Positions 16,950 through 26,117 of a DNA stretch of 64,000 nucleotides are shown in pieces. The stretch is from the NCBI RefSeq assembly GCF_000519305.1, contig NZ_JAFG01000003.1:995070-1059069 (forward strand), written 5' to 3'. Position 1 is the stretch's first letter, and every line of letters starts with the position of its first letter. The notes below the pieces were generated by a model. The model was not told the origin of the DNA, did not search any database, and saw only the letters and a program-made list of their open reading frames with translations. The stretch comes from Mesorhizobium ciceri WSM4083. Lineage in GTDB: Bacteria > Pseudomonadota > Alphaproteobacteria > Rhizobiales > Rhizobiaceae. The translations under genes and the position numbers were made by a program.

Positions 16950-18262
16950 GCAATCTCAGCCTGCGCGAACGTGATGCCGCGGTCATCGCCCAGATCGGCA
17001 AGCTGCGTTTCTCGCCGCTCAGCGTCGTCGGCGGCCGGGGCAACCGGCTGATCGAGGAAGGCGGCCGCTCCCTGCTCGACCTGTCGGGATCGGCCGGTCC
17101 GGCGGTGCTCGGCTACGGCCATCCGGCCATCGTCGAAGCGGTCGAGACGTCGATCCGCGACATGGCCGGCGCCAGCCTGCTGCTTTACCCGAACGAGCCC
17201 GCCGTATCGCTGGCGGAGCGGCTGCTGGCAATCACGCCCGGAGAAGGCGAACGGCGTGTCTGGTTCGGCCATTCCGGGTCCGACGCCAACGACTGCGCGG
17301 TGCGCGTGCTGCAGGCGGCCACCGGCCGTTCGCGCTTCATCTCGTTCATCGGTTCCTATCACGGCAATCTCTCCGGCTCGATGGGCATCAGCGGCCATAC
17401 CGCCATGACCCACACGCTGCCTCGGCCGGGCGTGCTTCTGCTGCCCTATCCCGATCCGTTCCGACCGAATTTCAGCAGCGAGGACGTGCTTGCGCTGCTC
17501 GACTACCAGTTCGAGACCACCTGCCCGCCGCATCAGGTCGCGGCGGTGTTCATCGAGCCGTTGATGTCGGATGGCGGACTGATCGTGCCGCCGCCCGGCT
17601 TTCTCAAGGCATTGCAGGAGCGTTGCCGCAAGCACGGAATCAAGATTGTCGTCGACGAGGTCAAGGTCGGGCTCGCCCGCAGCGGCATGATGCACTGCTT
17701 CCAGCATGAAGGACTGACGCCGGACCTCGTCGTCTTCGGCAAAGGCATCGGCGGCGGCTTGCCGTTGTCGGCCGTGATCGGCCCCAAGGAGATCATGGAC
17801 CATGCGCCGGCCTTCGCTCTGCAGACGACCGCAGGCAACCCGGTGGCGACATCGGCCGGTAACGCGGTGCTGAAGACGATCGAGATGGAGGGCCTAGTCG
17901 AGCGCTCGGCGCGGATCGGCACGTTGTTCTCCAATGCGCTGCGAGCCCTTGCCGCCAGGCATGAGATCATCGGTGATGTGCGCGGGCGCGGCCTTGCCAT
18001 CGGCGTCGACCTGGTCAAGGACCGCACGACACGTGAGCCGGTCGCGGCGGCGACCACGGCCAAGATCATCTATCGCGGCTATGAGCTGGGTGCGGCCTTC
18101 ACCTATGTCGGGTTGAAGGCCAATGTGCTGGAGTTCATGCCACCGCTGACGCTGACGGAAGACGAGATGACCGAGGGCGTCGCGATCGTCGACCAGGCAA
18201 TCGCTGACGTGAATGCCGGCAAGGTCTCGGATGCGGACGTCGCCTCCTTCATGATGTGGTGA
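16946..18262 (+). CDS. Class III PLP-dependent aminotransferase
   Basis: The GTG start at 16946 overlaps the previous stop (GTGA) and gives 438 aa. The expected PLP lysine is about residue 266 in VVFGKGIGGGLPLS. VVDEVKVGLARSG holds the Asp opposite the ring nitrogen, and WFGHSGSDANDCAVR is the phosphate-binding region. It is related to GABA, ornithine and diamine transaminases but is only distantly similar to the enzyme at 3095. It closes the five-gene RpiR operon. It probably removes the amino group from an omega-amine made or protected by the upstream enzymes. Confidence 0.87.
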   Translation: MSNLSLRERDAAVIAQIGKLRFSPLSVVGGRGNRLIEEGGRSLLDLSGSAGPAVLGYGHPAIVEAVETSIRDMAGASLLLYPNEPAVSLAERLLAITPGEGERRVWFGHSGSDANDCAVRVLQAATGRSRFISFIGSYHGNLSGSMGISGHTAMTHTLPRPGVLLLPYPDPFRPNFSSEDVLALLDYQFETTCPPHQVAAVFIEPLMSDGGLIVPPPGFLKALQERCRKHGIKIVVDEVKVGLARSGMMHCFQHEGLTPDLVVFGKGIGGGLPLSAVIGPKEIMDHAPAFALQTTAGNPVATSAGNAVLKTIEMEGLVERSARIGTLFSNALRALAARHEIIGDVRGRGLAIGVDLVKDRTTREPVAAATTAKIIYRGYELGAAFTYVGLKANVLEFMPPLTLTEDEMTEGVAIVDQAIADVNAGKVSDADVASFMMW

Positions 18263-18264
18263 AC

Positions 18265-18311
18265 AAAAAAGGCGTCGCGCCGGGCTGCGACAGCGATTGT
18301 CTCGGCAGCCC
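18265..18311 (-). terminator. Possible intrinsic terminator between convergent genes (minus strand)
   Basis: On the minus strand, after the reductase stop at 18333, GGGCTGC and GCAGCCC arms (18282-18288 and 18305-18311) are followed by a short GGCG/CGCC hairpin and then six T (A-run at 18265-18270). The large loop is long, so efficiency is uncertain. Confidence 0.45.
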
Positions 18312-18332
18312 CGACTGATCGTTGCGCAACAA

Positions 18333-19352
18333 TTATTCCGCGATACGCACTATCAGCTTACCGAAATTCCTGCCTTCGAGAAGGCCGAGAAAGGCCTGAG
18401 GCGCATTTTCGATGCTATCCACGATATCTTCCCTGTAGCGGACGCGGCCGGACGATATCCAGTCGGCCATCTCACGATAGAAGGCCGGGCGCTGGTCGAC
18501 AAATTCGCGCTGGATGAAACCCCTGATCGTCAGGCTGCGGTGCAGCACTTGCTGCATCAATGTCGGCAACCGGTCGGCGCCGGCATCCGCGATGACGTTG
18601 TACTGCGCGATCAGCCCGCAGACCGGCACACGCGCAAACTCGTTCAGCAGCGGAAACACCGCGTCCCAGACAGGACCGCCGACATTCTCGAAATAGATGT
18701 CGATGCCGCCGGGGCAAGCTGCCTTCAACTGCTCGGCAAAATCGTCGGCCCGGTGATCGACGACCGCGTCAAAGCCGAGTTCTTCTCGCACGAAAGCACA
18801 TTTAGCGGCGCCGCCGGCGATGCCAACGGCACGCGCTCCCTTGATGCGCGCGATCTGGCCGACGGCCGACCCGACCGCGCCGCTGGCGGCCGCCACGACG
18901 ACCGTTTCGCCAGGCTTCGGCTGTCCGATGGTGAGCAGACCGGCATAGGCCGTGAAGCCCGGCATGCCGAGCACACCCAGTGCGGTCGTGATGGGCGCCG
19001 CCGCGGGATCGAGCTTGCGCAGCCCGACACCGTCGGACAATGCAAAACTCTGCCATCCGGAGTGGGACAGGACGATGTCGCCTTCAGCAAATTCCGGATG
19101 GCGAGACATCATCACGCGCGCGACGGTGCCGCCTTCCATCACGCCGTCGACATCGACCGGCTTGGCATAGGATTTCGTGGCGTTCATACGACCGCGCATA
19201 TAGGGATCGAGCGACAGATAAAGGATCTGCAACAGCAGTTCGCCCTCTCCCGGCTGGTCAAGGTCAACCGTCTCGATGCGGAAATCATCCGGCTTCGGCC
19301 GGCCTTGCGGTCGCGCCGCGAGCACGATGCGGGTGTTCGACTGGATTGACAT
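18333..19352 (-). CDS. NADP-dependent MDR oxidoreductase (CurA / leukotriene-B4-dehydrogenase-like)
   Basis: This 339-aa zinc-free MDR enzyme opens with NTRIVLAARPQGRP, has the LYLSLDPYMRGRM segment diagnostic for the group, and VVVAAASGAVGSAVGQIARI as the NADPH motif near residue 150. It also has GFIQREF near residue 285. The family reduces alpha,beta-unsaturated ketones and aldehydes using NADPH. It follows the LLM monooxygenase gene (24-base gap) on the same strand, so the two may act on the same xenobiotic or sulfur compound. Confidence 0.87.
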   Translation of the reverse strand: MSIQSNTRIVLAARPQGRPKPDDFRIETVDLDQPGEGELLLQILYLSLDPYMRGRMNATKSYAKPVDVDGVMEGGTVARVMMSRHPEFAEGDIVLSHSGWQSFALSDGVGLRKLDPAAAPITTALGVLGMPGFTAYAGLLTIGQPKPGETVVVAAASGAVGSAVGQIARIKGARAVGIAGGAAKCAFVREELGFDAVVDHRADDFAEQLKAACPGGIDIYFENVGGPVWDAVFPLLNEFARVPVCGLIAQYNVIADAGADRLPTLMQQVLHRSLTIRGFIQREFVDQRPAFYREMADWISSGRVRYREDIVDSIENAPQAFLGLLEGRNFGKLIVRIAE

Positions 19353-19376
19353 GGAGACCTCTCCGCGAAGGGCGTT

Positions 19377-20699
19377 CTATTCGAAAAACTGGTTGGAGGG
19401 CCGCTTCAAGCCGAGATTCTCGCGCAGTGTCGACCCCTCATATTGCCGCCTGAAGATGCCTCGCCGTTGCAATTCCGGCACCACTTTCTCGGCAAAATCA
19501 TCGAGCCCGGCGGGCAGGTAGGGAAACATGATGTTGAACCCGTCGGAGCCCTCGGCAACCAGCCATTCCTCCATCTCGTCGGCGATTGTTTCAGGCGTGC
19601 CGACAAAAGCAAGGCCGGAATAGCCGCCCAGCCTTTGCGCGAGTTGTCTGACCGTCAGGTTCTCCTCGCGCGCCAGTTCGATGACGCGCTCGCGGCCACT
19701 CTTCGAGGCATTGGTCTCGGGGATTTCGGGCAAGGGCGCGTCGGGATCAAAACCGGACGCATCATGTCCGATCGCGATCGACAGCGAGGCGATGCCGCTC
19801 TCGTAGTAGACGAGACTGTCAAGCTTCGCCCGTTTGGCCTTCGCATCCTCGACGCTGTCGCCGACAACGACAAAGGCGCCAGGCAGGATCTTGATGTCGT
19901 CACGCGAGCGGCCGAGTTTCTCCGCACGGGCTTTGACGTCGGCAAAGAAACGCTGTCCCGCCGCGAGATCGGCATGGGCGGCGAAAATGACCTCCGCTGT
20001 CTCCGCAGCCAGTTGGCGTCCTGCCTCCGACGCACCGGCCTGGACGACGACCGGCCAACCCTGGATTGGCCGGGCGATGTTGAGCGGCCCACGCACCGAG
20101 AGATGTTCGCCCTTGTGGTCGAGCACATGCAGCCTGGCCGGGTCGAAATAGAACCCGCTTTCAGCGTCGCGGATGAAGGCATCCTCGGCAAAGCTGTCCC
20201 ACAGGCCGGTGACGACATCGTAGAATTCCCGCGCCCGCCGGTAACGCTCATCATGCTCGACATGCTCGTCGAGGCCGAAGTTCAGCGCCGCGTCAGGGTT
20301 GGACGTGGTGACAATGTTCCAGCCGGCGCGTCCACCGCTGATATGGTCCAGCGAGGCGAAGCGGCGGGCAACATGATAGGGCGCGTCGAACGTCGTCGAT
20401 GCGGTGGCGACCAGCCCGATATGGTCAGTGACGGCGGCGAGCGCCGACAAAAGCGTGAACGGCTCGAACGAGGTGACCGTGTGGCTGCGCCGCAACGCCT
20501 CGATCGGCATGTTGAGAACGGCCAGATGGTCGGCCATGAAGAAGGCGTCGAACTTTGCCGCTTCCAGCGTCTGGGCGAAGCGTTTCAGATGCGCGAAATT
20601 GAAATTGGCGTCGGCATAGGCGACCGGATAGCGCCAGGCGCCGGTGTGCAGGCTGACGGGGCGCATGAAGGCGCCGAGGCGCAATTGTTTGCGTGTCAT
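19377..20699 (-). CDS. LLM-class FMN-dependent monooxygenase (NtaA/SnaA/DszA-like)
   Basis: This 440-aa protein has the length and features of the nitrilotriacetate-monooxygenase A branch: MRPVSLHTGAWRYP near the N-terminus, FDAFFMADHLAVLN, and SGGRAGWNIVTTSNPDAALNFG in the substrate/FMN region. These TIM-barrel enzymes use FMNH2 from a separate reductase to oxygenate chelators, sulfonates, sulfones or similar compounds. No flavin reductase is adjacent. The NADPH-dependent MDR gene is next on the same strand. A terminator at 20847-20879 separates it from the oxygenase upstream, so it needs its own promoter in the 20700-20846 region. Confidence 0.87.
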   Translation of the reverse strand: MTRKQLRLGAFMRPVSLHTGAWRYPVAYADANFNFAHLKRFAQTLEAAKFDAFFMADHLAVLNMPIEALRRSHTVTSFEPFTLLSALAAVTDHIGLVATASTTFDAPYHVARRFASLDHISGGRAGWNIVTTSNPDAALNFGLDEHVEHDERYRRAREFYDVVTGLWDSFAEDAFIRDAESGFYFDPARLHVLDHKGEHLSVRGPLNIARPIQGWPVVVQAGASEAGRQLAAETAEVIFAAHADLAAGQRFFADVKARAEKLGRSRDDIKILPGAFVVVGDSVEDAKAKRAKLDSLVYYESGIASLSIAIGHDASGFDPDAPLPEIPETNASKSGRERVIELAREENLTVRQLAQRLGGYSGLAFVGTPETIADEMEEWLVAEGSDGFNIMFPYLPAGLDDFAEKVVPELQRRGIFRRQYEGSTLRENLGLKRPSNQFFE

Positions 20700-21035
20700 G
20701 AAAGATGTTCCGGCCGATCGATACAGTCGAGCACAGTGCTCGAATCCTGGCTCAGGATCGGACGGTCAGCCCAACTCGGGAAGGTATTCTGTTCCGCTGC
20801 GCCGGGCTTTTGCAGTATTTCAGTTTTGCGCCTGATACCCCAGGACAAAAAAATGGCCGGGCTCGAATACGGCCCGGCCAAAAAGAAGGTCAAAACCTTC
20901 AGAGGGGAACACCGTCCAGCGGAATGGGAGGAAACCGCTAAACGATTTTACCTTTTTGGGCCTATCTTGAAGCCTTGGCGACGAATGACATTCCAAAAAA
21001 TAAATGAAACGGCAAAAATTCGTGCGCCGCTAACC
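20700..21035. other. 336-base intergenic region with a minus-strand terminator
   Basis: No convincing gene is present. Short frames here look random in codon use. The only clear element is the hairpin/T-run terminator at 20847-20879. The stretch 20700-20846 must hold the promoter of the LLM monooxygenase, but no strong -35/-10 pair stands out. Confidence 0.6.
20847..20879 (-). terminator. Strong intrinsic terminator downstream of the 2OG-Fe(II) oxygenase gene
   Basis: A perfect 8-bp stem, GGCCGGGC (20855-20862) and GCCCGGCC (20872-20879) with a 9-base loop, is followed on the minus strand by an A and then seven consecutive T (A-run at 20847-20853). It ends transcription coming from the oxygenase gene, whose stop is at 21036. 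Confidence 0.8.
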
Positions 21036-22055
21036 TCACGAACCCGCCGTTCCGGCCTCGAGAAGATCGGCATAGTGGCGGCGTGCCACGTCGGGATGGG
21101 AACGCAGCCGGCTTTTGAGCACATTGGTGCCGACATCGCGGAACAAGGGGTTGTCGGGATCGCTTGCCGGTCCGCGCGCCTGCGCCGCCAGTTCCTCGGA
21201 AAGGCCGAGAAGCGGGATCGTCGCATCGAGCCGCGCGCTGAAGAAGAAGGGAACGGAAATCCGCTCGACGCCGGCAGGCGGCGTCACGACGCGGTGCACG
21301 GTGGCCCGCAGATATCCATTCGATGCGAGTTCGAGCAGTTCGCCGATGTTGACGACCAGCGTTCCAGGCAGCGGATCCACATTCACCCAGCTTCCGTCAT
21401 ATTCGACCTGCAGCCCCTTGTTGTCGTCCTGCAGCAGCAGGGTCAGGAAGCCGCCATCCTTGTGCGCGCCGACGCCCTGGTCGCCTTCGGCCGCGTCACG
21501 GCCGGGATAACGGACGATCTTCATGCGATGATTGGGCGAGGCCCGGTAGATCGCGTCGAAGGCGTCCTCGGGCTGATCGAGCGATAGCGCGAAGGCTTTC
21601 AACAGCCGAATCGCCACCGCGGTCGCCTTGGCCTGCCATGCAAGCAGTGCCGGCTTGAGCTCCGGCAATGCCGACGGCCATTGGTTGGGTCCTTGCAACC
21701 TTGTCCACGGTGCAATTCCAGGTCCCTGCGCTATGGGCTGGCGCTCGACGCCGATGTCGAGTTGCTCACGCCAATCGGCCGCGCCCTTGGTCAGTTCGCC
21801 ACCGGCGCGGGTGTAGCCGCGGAACTGCTGGGATTTGACCATTTCGATCGCCAGCTTGTCGGCCTCCGACAGCGCGAAGAACCGGCGCGAGGCATCGAGC
21901 ACGTCGTCGATCTCCGAGGCGGAAATTCCGTGGCCGCTGAGGTAGAGGAAGCCAACGTCCCGCGCCGCCGTGCGCAGGTCCAGGAGAAAGGTACGATGCT
22001 CGGACGCACCTTGTTCGAGACGGCTCAGATCGAGCACCGGCACAATTCTGGGCAT
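21036..22055 (-). CDS. 2-oxoglutarate/Fe(II) oxygenase, isopenicillin-N-synthase family
   Basis: This 339-aa protein has the N-terminal DIOX_N region (VPVLDLSRLEQG) and the catalytic jelly-roll. The iron ligands are His and Asp in GAHKDGGFLTLLLQDD (about 200-215) and His in ATVHRVVTPP (about 265). The 2-oxoglutarate-binding Arg/Ser pair is in RISVPFFFSAR. LVVNIGELLELASNG is typical of the family. Bacterial members hydroxylate or desaturate small molecules; the substrate cannot be deduced. The transcript ends at the terminator at 20847-20879, so the gene appears monocistronic. Confidence 0.88.
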   Translation of the reverse strand: MPRIVPVLDLSRLEQGASEHRTFLLDLRTAARDVGFLYLSGHGISASEIDDVLDASRRFFALSEADKLAIEMVKSQQFRGYTRAGGELTKGAADWREQLDIGVERQPIAQGPGIAPWTRLQGPNQWPSALPELKPALLAWQAKATAVAIRLLKAFALSLDQPEDAFDAIYRASPNHRMKIVRYPGRDAAEGDQGVGAHKDGGFLTLLLQDDNKGLQVEYDGSWVNVDPLPGTLVVNIGELLELASNGYLRATVHRVVTPPAGVERISVPFFFSARLDATIPLLGLSEELAAQARGPASDPDNPLFRDVGTNVLKSRLRSHPDVARRHYADLLEAGTAGS

Positions 22056-22370
22056 GGTCAGGTTCCTTCTTTTCTCTGCCTTGGCTTAGGAGAAGTAGAA
22101 GCGACCACCGGCAAGAGCTTCGAGAATGAATGCATCTCAAAGTGACACGCAAGGCGTGCCGATCAAAGCAACAAGAAGTCCAATCTGGCCCGAATGGAAG
22201 AACGTCAGCGCTGCATATTGTGAACTGCCGGCAAATAATTTCCCGACACGTGCTTTACCCGCCATGCCTCTCGTGGGCCGCACTTTCCAGTGCGACATCG
22301 TATAAGTCACAGCGGAAGCGCAACCGCGCGTGATCGCCTGTAAATCCGCCAGCCGAACTGACGGTACCGC
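22056..22370. other. 315-base intergenic region, no gene seen
   Basis: The region lies between the oxygenase start (22055) and the uxuA stop (22371), both on the minus strand. It should hold the oxygenase promoter and the end of the uxuA transcript. I see no convincing ORF, strong hairpin with a T-run, or repeated motif. Confidence 0.5.
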
Positions 22371-23555
22371 TCAAGCCAGCTCGAACCGCTCGATGGCGCG
22401 CATGATGCCACGCAGCTCGGCGAGGCCTTTCAGCCGGCCGATCAGCGAATAGCCGGGATTGATCCTGGTCTTGCCGATGTCGTCGGCGAGCAGATGGCCA
22501 TGGTCGGGCCGCATCGGAATACGCCAATCGGCGCGGCCTTCCCGGCGGCGGCGTGCCTCTTCCTGCATCAGAGCGAGGATGACATGCGCCATGTCCGTGC
22601 CGCCCTCGAGATGCTCGGCCTCATAGAAGGAGCCGTCATCCTCGATGGTGATGTTGCGCAGATGGGCGAAATGGATGCGGTCCGCGAACTCCTTGACCAT
22701 GGCGACGATGTCGTTGTCGGCGCGCGTGCCATAGGAGCCAGTGCAGAACGTCAGGCCGTTGGCGGGGCTGTCGACGGCGTCGAGGATGAAACGCGCATCC
22801 TCGGCGGTCGAAACGATGCGTGGCAGGCCATAGAGCGAGAAGGGCGGGTCGTCGGGATGGATGCACATGCGCACCCCCTCCTCTTCGGCCACCGGAATGA
22901 TCTCGCGCAGGAACCAGGCAAGGTTGTCGCGCAGCTCCTTCGGTCCGATCGCATCATAGTCCGCCAGGGCCTCGCGAAAACTGTCCCTGTCATAGCTGCG
23001 CTCGGTCGCAGGCAGGCCGGCGATCAGGTTGCGCTCGATCCTGTCGATCGCTTCGCTGCTCAATTCCTTCAGCCGCGCTTCCGCCTCGGCAATGCGGGCG
23101 GGGGTATAGCCGGCCTCGGCATTGACGCGCTTCAGCACAAACAAATCGTAGGCCGCGAAATCGATGGCGTCGAAACGCAGCGCATAGCCCGTCGTCGAAA
23201 GCCTATAGGCGAGATCCGTACGGGTCCAGTCGACCACCGGCATGAAATTGTAGCAGACCGTCGCAATGCCGGCCTTGGCGAGCGCGCGAATTGAGTCGCG
23301 ATAGTAGCCGGCATAGCGCTCGCGTTCCGGCGCGCCGATCTTGAAGGAGTTGTGGACCGGAATGCTCTCGACCACCGACCATGTCAGGCCGGCGGCCTCG
23401 ATGACACGCTTGCGCTCCAGAATGCTCTCGAGCGGCCAGGCGCGACCGTCATAGATATCGTGCAAGGCGCTCACCACGCCGGTCGCACCGGCCTGCCTGA
23501 CATGATCGAGCGTTACCGGGTCGTTCGGTCCATACCAGCGCCAGCACTGTTCCAT
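22371..23555 (-). CDS. uxuA: D-mannonate dehydratase
   Basis: This 394-aa protein matches UxuA length and landmarks: the N-terminal [35 protein letters not shown], the metal region [30 protein letters not shown], and the C-terminal [15 protein letters not shown]. It dehydrates D-mannonate to 2-keto-3-deoxygluconate in hexuronate (glucuronate) catabolism. AAGGAAG precedes the ATG. It diverges from an SDR gene (23655) that may be the mannonate/fructuronate oxidoreductase of the pathway (inference). A near-perfect dyad between the two genes looks like a GntR-type operator. Confidence 0.95.
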   Translation of the reverse strand: MEQCWRWYGPNDPVTLDHVRQAGATGVVSALHDIYDGRAWPLESILERKRVIEAAGLTWSVVESIPVHNSFKIGAPERERYAGYYRDSIRALAKAGIATVCYNFMPVVDWTRTDLAYRLSTTGYALRFDAIDFAAYDLFVLKRVNAEAGYTPARIAEAEARLKELSSEAIDRIERNLIAGLPATERSYDRDSFREALADYDAIGPKELRDNLAWFLREIIPVAEEEGVRMCIHPDDPPFSLYGLPRIVSTAEDARFILDAVDSPANGLTFCTGSYGTRADNDIVAMVKEFADRIHFAHLRNITIEDDGSFYEAEHLEGGTDMAHVILALMQEEARRRREGRADWRIPMRPDHGHLLADDIGKTRINPGYSLIGRLKGLAELRGIMRAIERFELA

Positions 23556-23587
23556 TGCCGCTTCCTTCTGCGAGAGAACGGCAACCT

Positions 23588-23603
23588 ATTGTTGGACCAC
23601 AAT
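23588..23603. promoter_or_regulatory. Candidate operator between uxuA and the divergent SDR gene
   Basis: ATTGTTGGACCACAAT has dyad symmetry (ATTGT/ACAAT arms, GG/CC inside; two of the eight pairs break symmetry). It is centred in the 99-base divergent gap. TTGT-N-ACAA dyads are typical for GntR/FadR-subfamily repressors, which often control uronate genes. No such regulator gene is in the window. Confidence 0.5.
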
Positions 23604-23654
23604 GGGTGTCAAACTAGGAACCGGTTTCGGACAGCGAATGAAGGAGTTTTCCCA

Positions 23655-24440
23655 ATGAAGGATTTCGACGGCAAGGTGGCTTTGGTGACGGGGACGACCG
23701 GGATTGGCCTCGCAACCGCCAGACGCCTCGCTGCGGGAGGTGCTGCGATCGTCGCCTGCGGCATCGACCGCACGGCCAACGCTGCGCTGCAAGCGGAACT
23801 GGGAAGCTCCGCAGCCGGGGCGCTGGTCATAGGCGCCGACGTCTCCGTGCCCGATCAGGTTCGCGACGCGGTCGCGGCCGGCGTGGAGCGGTTCGGCGGC
23901 CTTGATATCATCGTCAATTCGGCGGCGGTGCATCCGTACGGAACCGCTGTCAACACCGATTTCGAGACCTGGAACAAGGCGATGTCGGTCAATGTCGGGT
24001 CGATCTATCTGACAGCGCATTTCGGTATTCCGGAAATGGTCCGCAGGGGCGGCGGCGCCATCGTCAACGTCGCATCGGTGCAGGGCTTTTCCTGCCAGCA
24101 GAACGTCGCCGCCTATGCCACCACAAAGGGCGCCATCCACACGCTGACGCGTGCCCTGGCGCTCGACCATGCGCGCTCCGGCATCCGCGTCAATTCCGTC
24201 AGCCCCGGCTCGATCCGCACCCCGATCCTGGAGAAGGCCGCCCGCGGCGAGAACGGCACGGATGCCGATGTCGAGGCCGCCTACAAGCGCTTCGGCGAAG
24301 CGCACCCCATCGGGCGCATCGGCGAGCCGGAGGAAGTGGCTGAACTCATCGCTTTCCTGTGTTCGTCGAAGGCCGGCTTCTGCACTGGCGCGGACTACAA
24401 GATCGATGGCGGCCTGACCGCCGGCATCGGCGTGAAGTAG
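23655..24440 (+). CDS. SDR-family oxidoreductase
   Basis: The 261-aa classical short-chain dehydrogenase starts at ATG 23655 with GAAGGAG about 9 bases upstream. The catalytic residues are visible: Ser in NVASVQGF, Tyr and Lys in YATTKGAIHTL, Asn in IIVNSAAVHPYG (the usual NNAG reads NSAA). The nucleotide loop reads TGTTGIG, one residue shorter than the canonical TGxxxGIG. It diverges from uxuA, so it may oxidise or reduce a uronate-pathway intermediate such as mannonate/fructuronate, although the usual UxuB is a different family. Confidence 0.83.
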   Translation: MKDFDGKVALVTGTTGIGLATARRLAAGGAAIVACGIDRTANAALQAELGSSAAGALVIGADVSVPDQVRDAVAAGVERFGGLDIIVNSAAVHPYGTAVNTDFETWNKAMSVNVGSIYLTAHFGIPEMVRRGGGAIVNVASVQGFSCQQNVAAYATTKGAIHTLTRALALDHARSGIRVNSVSPGSIRTPILEKAARGENGTDADVEAAYKRFGEAHPIGRIGEPEEVAELIAFLCSSKAGFCTGADYKIDGGLTAGIGVK

Positions 24441-24606
24441 ATCGCGAAGATTGGGGCTTGTCCGTTACCGGGACCAGCCGGCATCCGACAATCGGTTTGC
24501 CGATCTTCTTGCAGATCAATGCCCAGGCAAATCGAACACCGCACGGGCCACGCCGAACACGAAAGGGGGGCGGGGCGATCGATGAAATAATAGGCATTCT
24601 TGCCGA

Positions 24607-24636
24607 TTGACAAAAACATCAACAGGCGACCAAGAT
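24607..24636 (+). promoter_or_regulatory. Sigma-70-type promoter of the sugar ABC operon
   Basis: TTGACA at 24607-24612, an 18-base spacer and CAAGAT at 24631-24636 fit a -35/-10 pair. The shared motif TATGACCATCAACGA starts two bases after the -10. The operon's first gene starts at 24701. Confidence 0.55.
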
Positions 24637-24638
24637 CA

Positions 24639-24657
24639 TATGACCATCAACGATATT
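24639..24657 (+). promoter_or_regulatory. Shared operator-like motif, copy 1 (sugar ABC operon)
   Basis: TATGACCATCAACGATATT overlaps the expected transcription start, immediately after the -10 of the promoter at 24607-24636. Its 15-base core is identical to the copy at 35712-35726. It matches the copy at 31718-31730 (other strand) at 12 of 13 or more core bases and the copy at 31877-31892 with one core change. Its position over the start site suggests repression. Confidence 0.65.
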
Positions 24658-24700
24658 GGTCCCGAGGTTGCCCCTCGGCATTGGCGTAAAGGAGAGCCAG

Positions 24701-26053
24701 ATGCCCCTTCAGCAGAGAGTGACCCATCGTCCGAAACAACGTTCCGCCGCTCCCATCCTTGCCACCGCACTGCTAGGCCTCGGCCTGATCACAGTGCCCG
24801 GCATCGGCCACGCCGAAGGGATCACGCTCAAGATCTTCGGCGGCTCGGCGCTCGACGAACTCGCGCCGCGCCAACCGCCGGACGAGCAGAAGAAAATCCA
24901 GCAGCAGGTTATCGACGGCTTCCTCAAGGCCAACCCCGACGTCGCCGCGGTCGAGTGGGATGCCCAGGGGCCGCAAACCGATTCCATCCAGCGCGTGATG
25001 ACCGCAAAACTTGCAAACCAGGAAATGGATCTGATCGCCTGCCCGGCCTTCTACACCAATGGCGCCTATGTCAGGCGAAAACTGGTGATGCCGATTACCA
25101 ACAAGATCAAGCCGTTCCAGGACAGGATCGACGCCGCTGCACTTGGCGCCTTCACGGTCAACGGCCAAGTCTACGGCGTGCCGATCTCGACGCTGTCGAC
25201 ATCGACGATCTTCTACAATGTCGATCTCTTTCAGAAGCTCGCCATTCCTGTCCCGCCAACCTATGACGACCTGAAGGCAGCCGTGCCGAAGTTCAAGACC
25301 GCGGGCGTGATCCCTCTGCTGCATCAGGGCTCGAACACCGTGATGTGGCCGATGTGGTACTTCGAGACCTTTTCGCAGGCATCGGGCGACCCGGTCGGCA
25401 AGACGCAGAAGAACCTCGAGGGCACGGCGAAGTTCACCGACGCGCCCGATGTCGAGGGGTTCAAGCTGATCAAGCAATGGGTCGATGATGGCATCCTTTC
25501 CAAGGATTCGCTTTCCGTCGACCAGGACGGCATGCGTGCGGCGTTCGCCGCCGGCAAGAGCGCCATGTATTATGGCGGCACCTGGGAAATCCCGTCGCTG
25601 CAGTCGAGCGTCAAGGACTTCAAATGGGGCGTTTTCGCCTTTCCGAAAATGGCCGGAACGCCGGGCGCGCCTGGCCATGGCGGCGGTGCCGACAACGGCA
25701 TGTGCGTCGCCTCCTCGATCCCGCCCGAGAAGCTCGATGCCGCGATCAAGTTCATCGAATATCTGACAAGGCCCGAGGTCGCGACGCTCTACCTCGCGCC
25801 GGAACAGCCGATCGCGGCCTCGATCAAGGGCGTGCCGCAGGTCGACGATGCCTATGCCGTCGAACTGCGCAAGCAAGCCTTCCCGAACACGATCAAGTTC
25901 CTCGACTGGATCTGGCCCTCGGAGGTCGCGAGCGCCACGTCTTCGGCAATCGCCGGCATCGTCGGCGGCACGACGACGCCCGAAGACGCCGCCGCATCGA
26001 TCCAGACCATCTTCGACGACCTCAAGGCCCAGGGCAGCTGGCCGCCCAAATGA
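24701..26053 (+). CDS. Sugar ABC transporter periplasmic binding protein (family 1)
   Basis: The 450-aa protein starts at ATG 24701 with AAAGGAGA 5-7 bases upstream; the longer frame from 24656 covers promoter DNA. A signal peptide spans residues about 20-40 (SAAPILATALLGLGLITVPGIGHA). The mature part is an SBP_bac_1 fold: LKIFGGSALDEL, an early DEQKKIQQQVIDGFLKANPDV segment and AMYYGGTWEIPSLQ near residue 290. It delivers a sugar or sugar-like ligand to the permeases at 27095 and 28030. A 9-bp hairpin follows the gene. Confidence 0.88.
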   Translation: MPLQQRVTHRPKQRSAAPILATALLGLGLITVPGIGHAEGITLKIFGGSALDELAPRQPPDEQKKIQQQVIDGFLKANPDVAAVEWDAQGPQTDSIQRVMTAKLANQEMDLIACPAFYTNGAYVRRKLVMPITNKIKPFQDRIDAAALGAFTVNGQVYGVPISTLSTSTIFYNVDLFQKLAIPVPPTYDDLKAAVPKFKTAGVIPLLHQGSNTVMWPMWYFETFSQASGDPVGKTQKNLEGTAKFTDAPDVEGFKLIKQWVDDGILSKDSLSVDQDGMRAAFAAGKSAMYYGGTWEIPSLQSSVKDFKWGVFAFPKMAGTPGAPGHGGGADNGMCVASSIPPEKLDAAIKFIEYLTRPEVATLYLAPEQPIAASIKGVPQVDDAYAVELRKQAFPNTIKFLDWIWPSEVASATSSAIAGIVGGTTTPEDAAASIQTIFDDLKAQGSWPPK

Positions 26054-26117
26054 GGCCCTGAAGTAGCGACTGCAAGCGAGCGCCCATCCAGCCGGGCTGC
26101 GCCAGCCAAGAAAAACA

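Noticed and set aside
19443..21587. A 714-codon plus-strand open frame
   Set aside because: It is antisense to the LLM monooxygenase and 2OG oxygenase genes, has no recognisable domain, and spans a terminator. It is a by-product of high GC.
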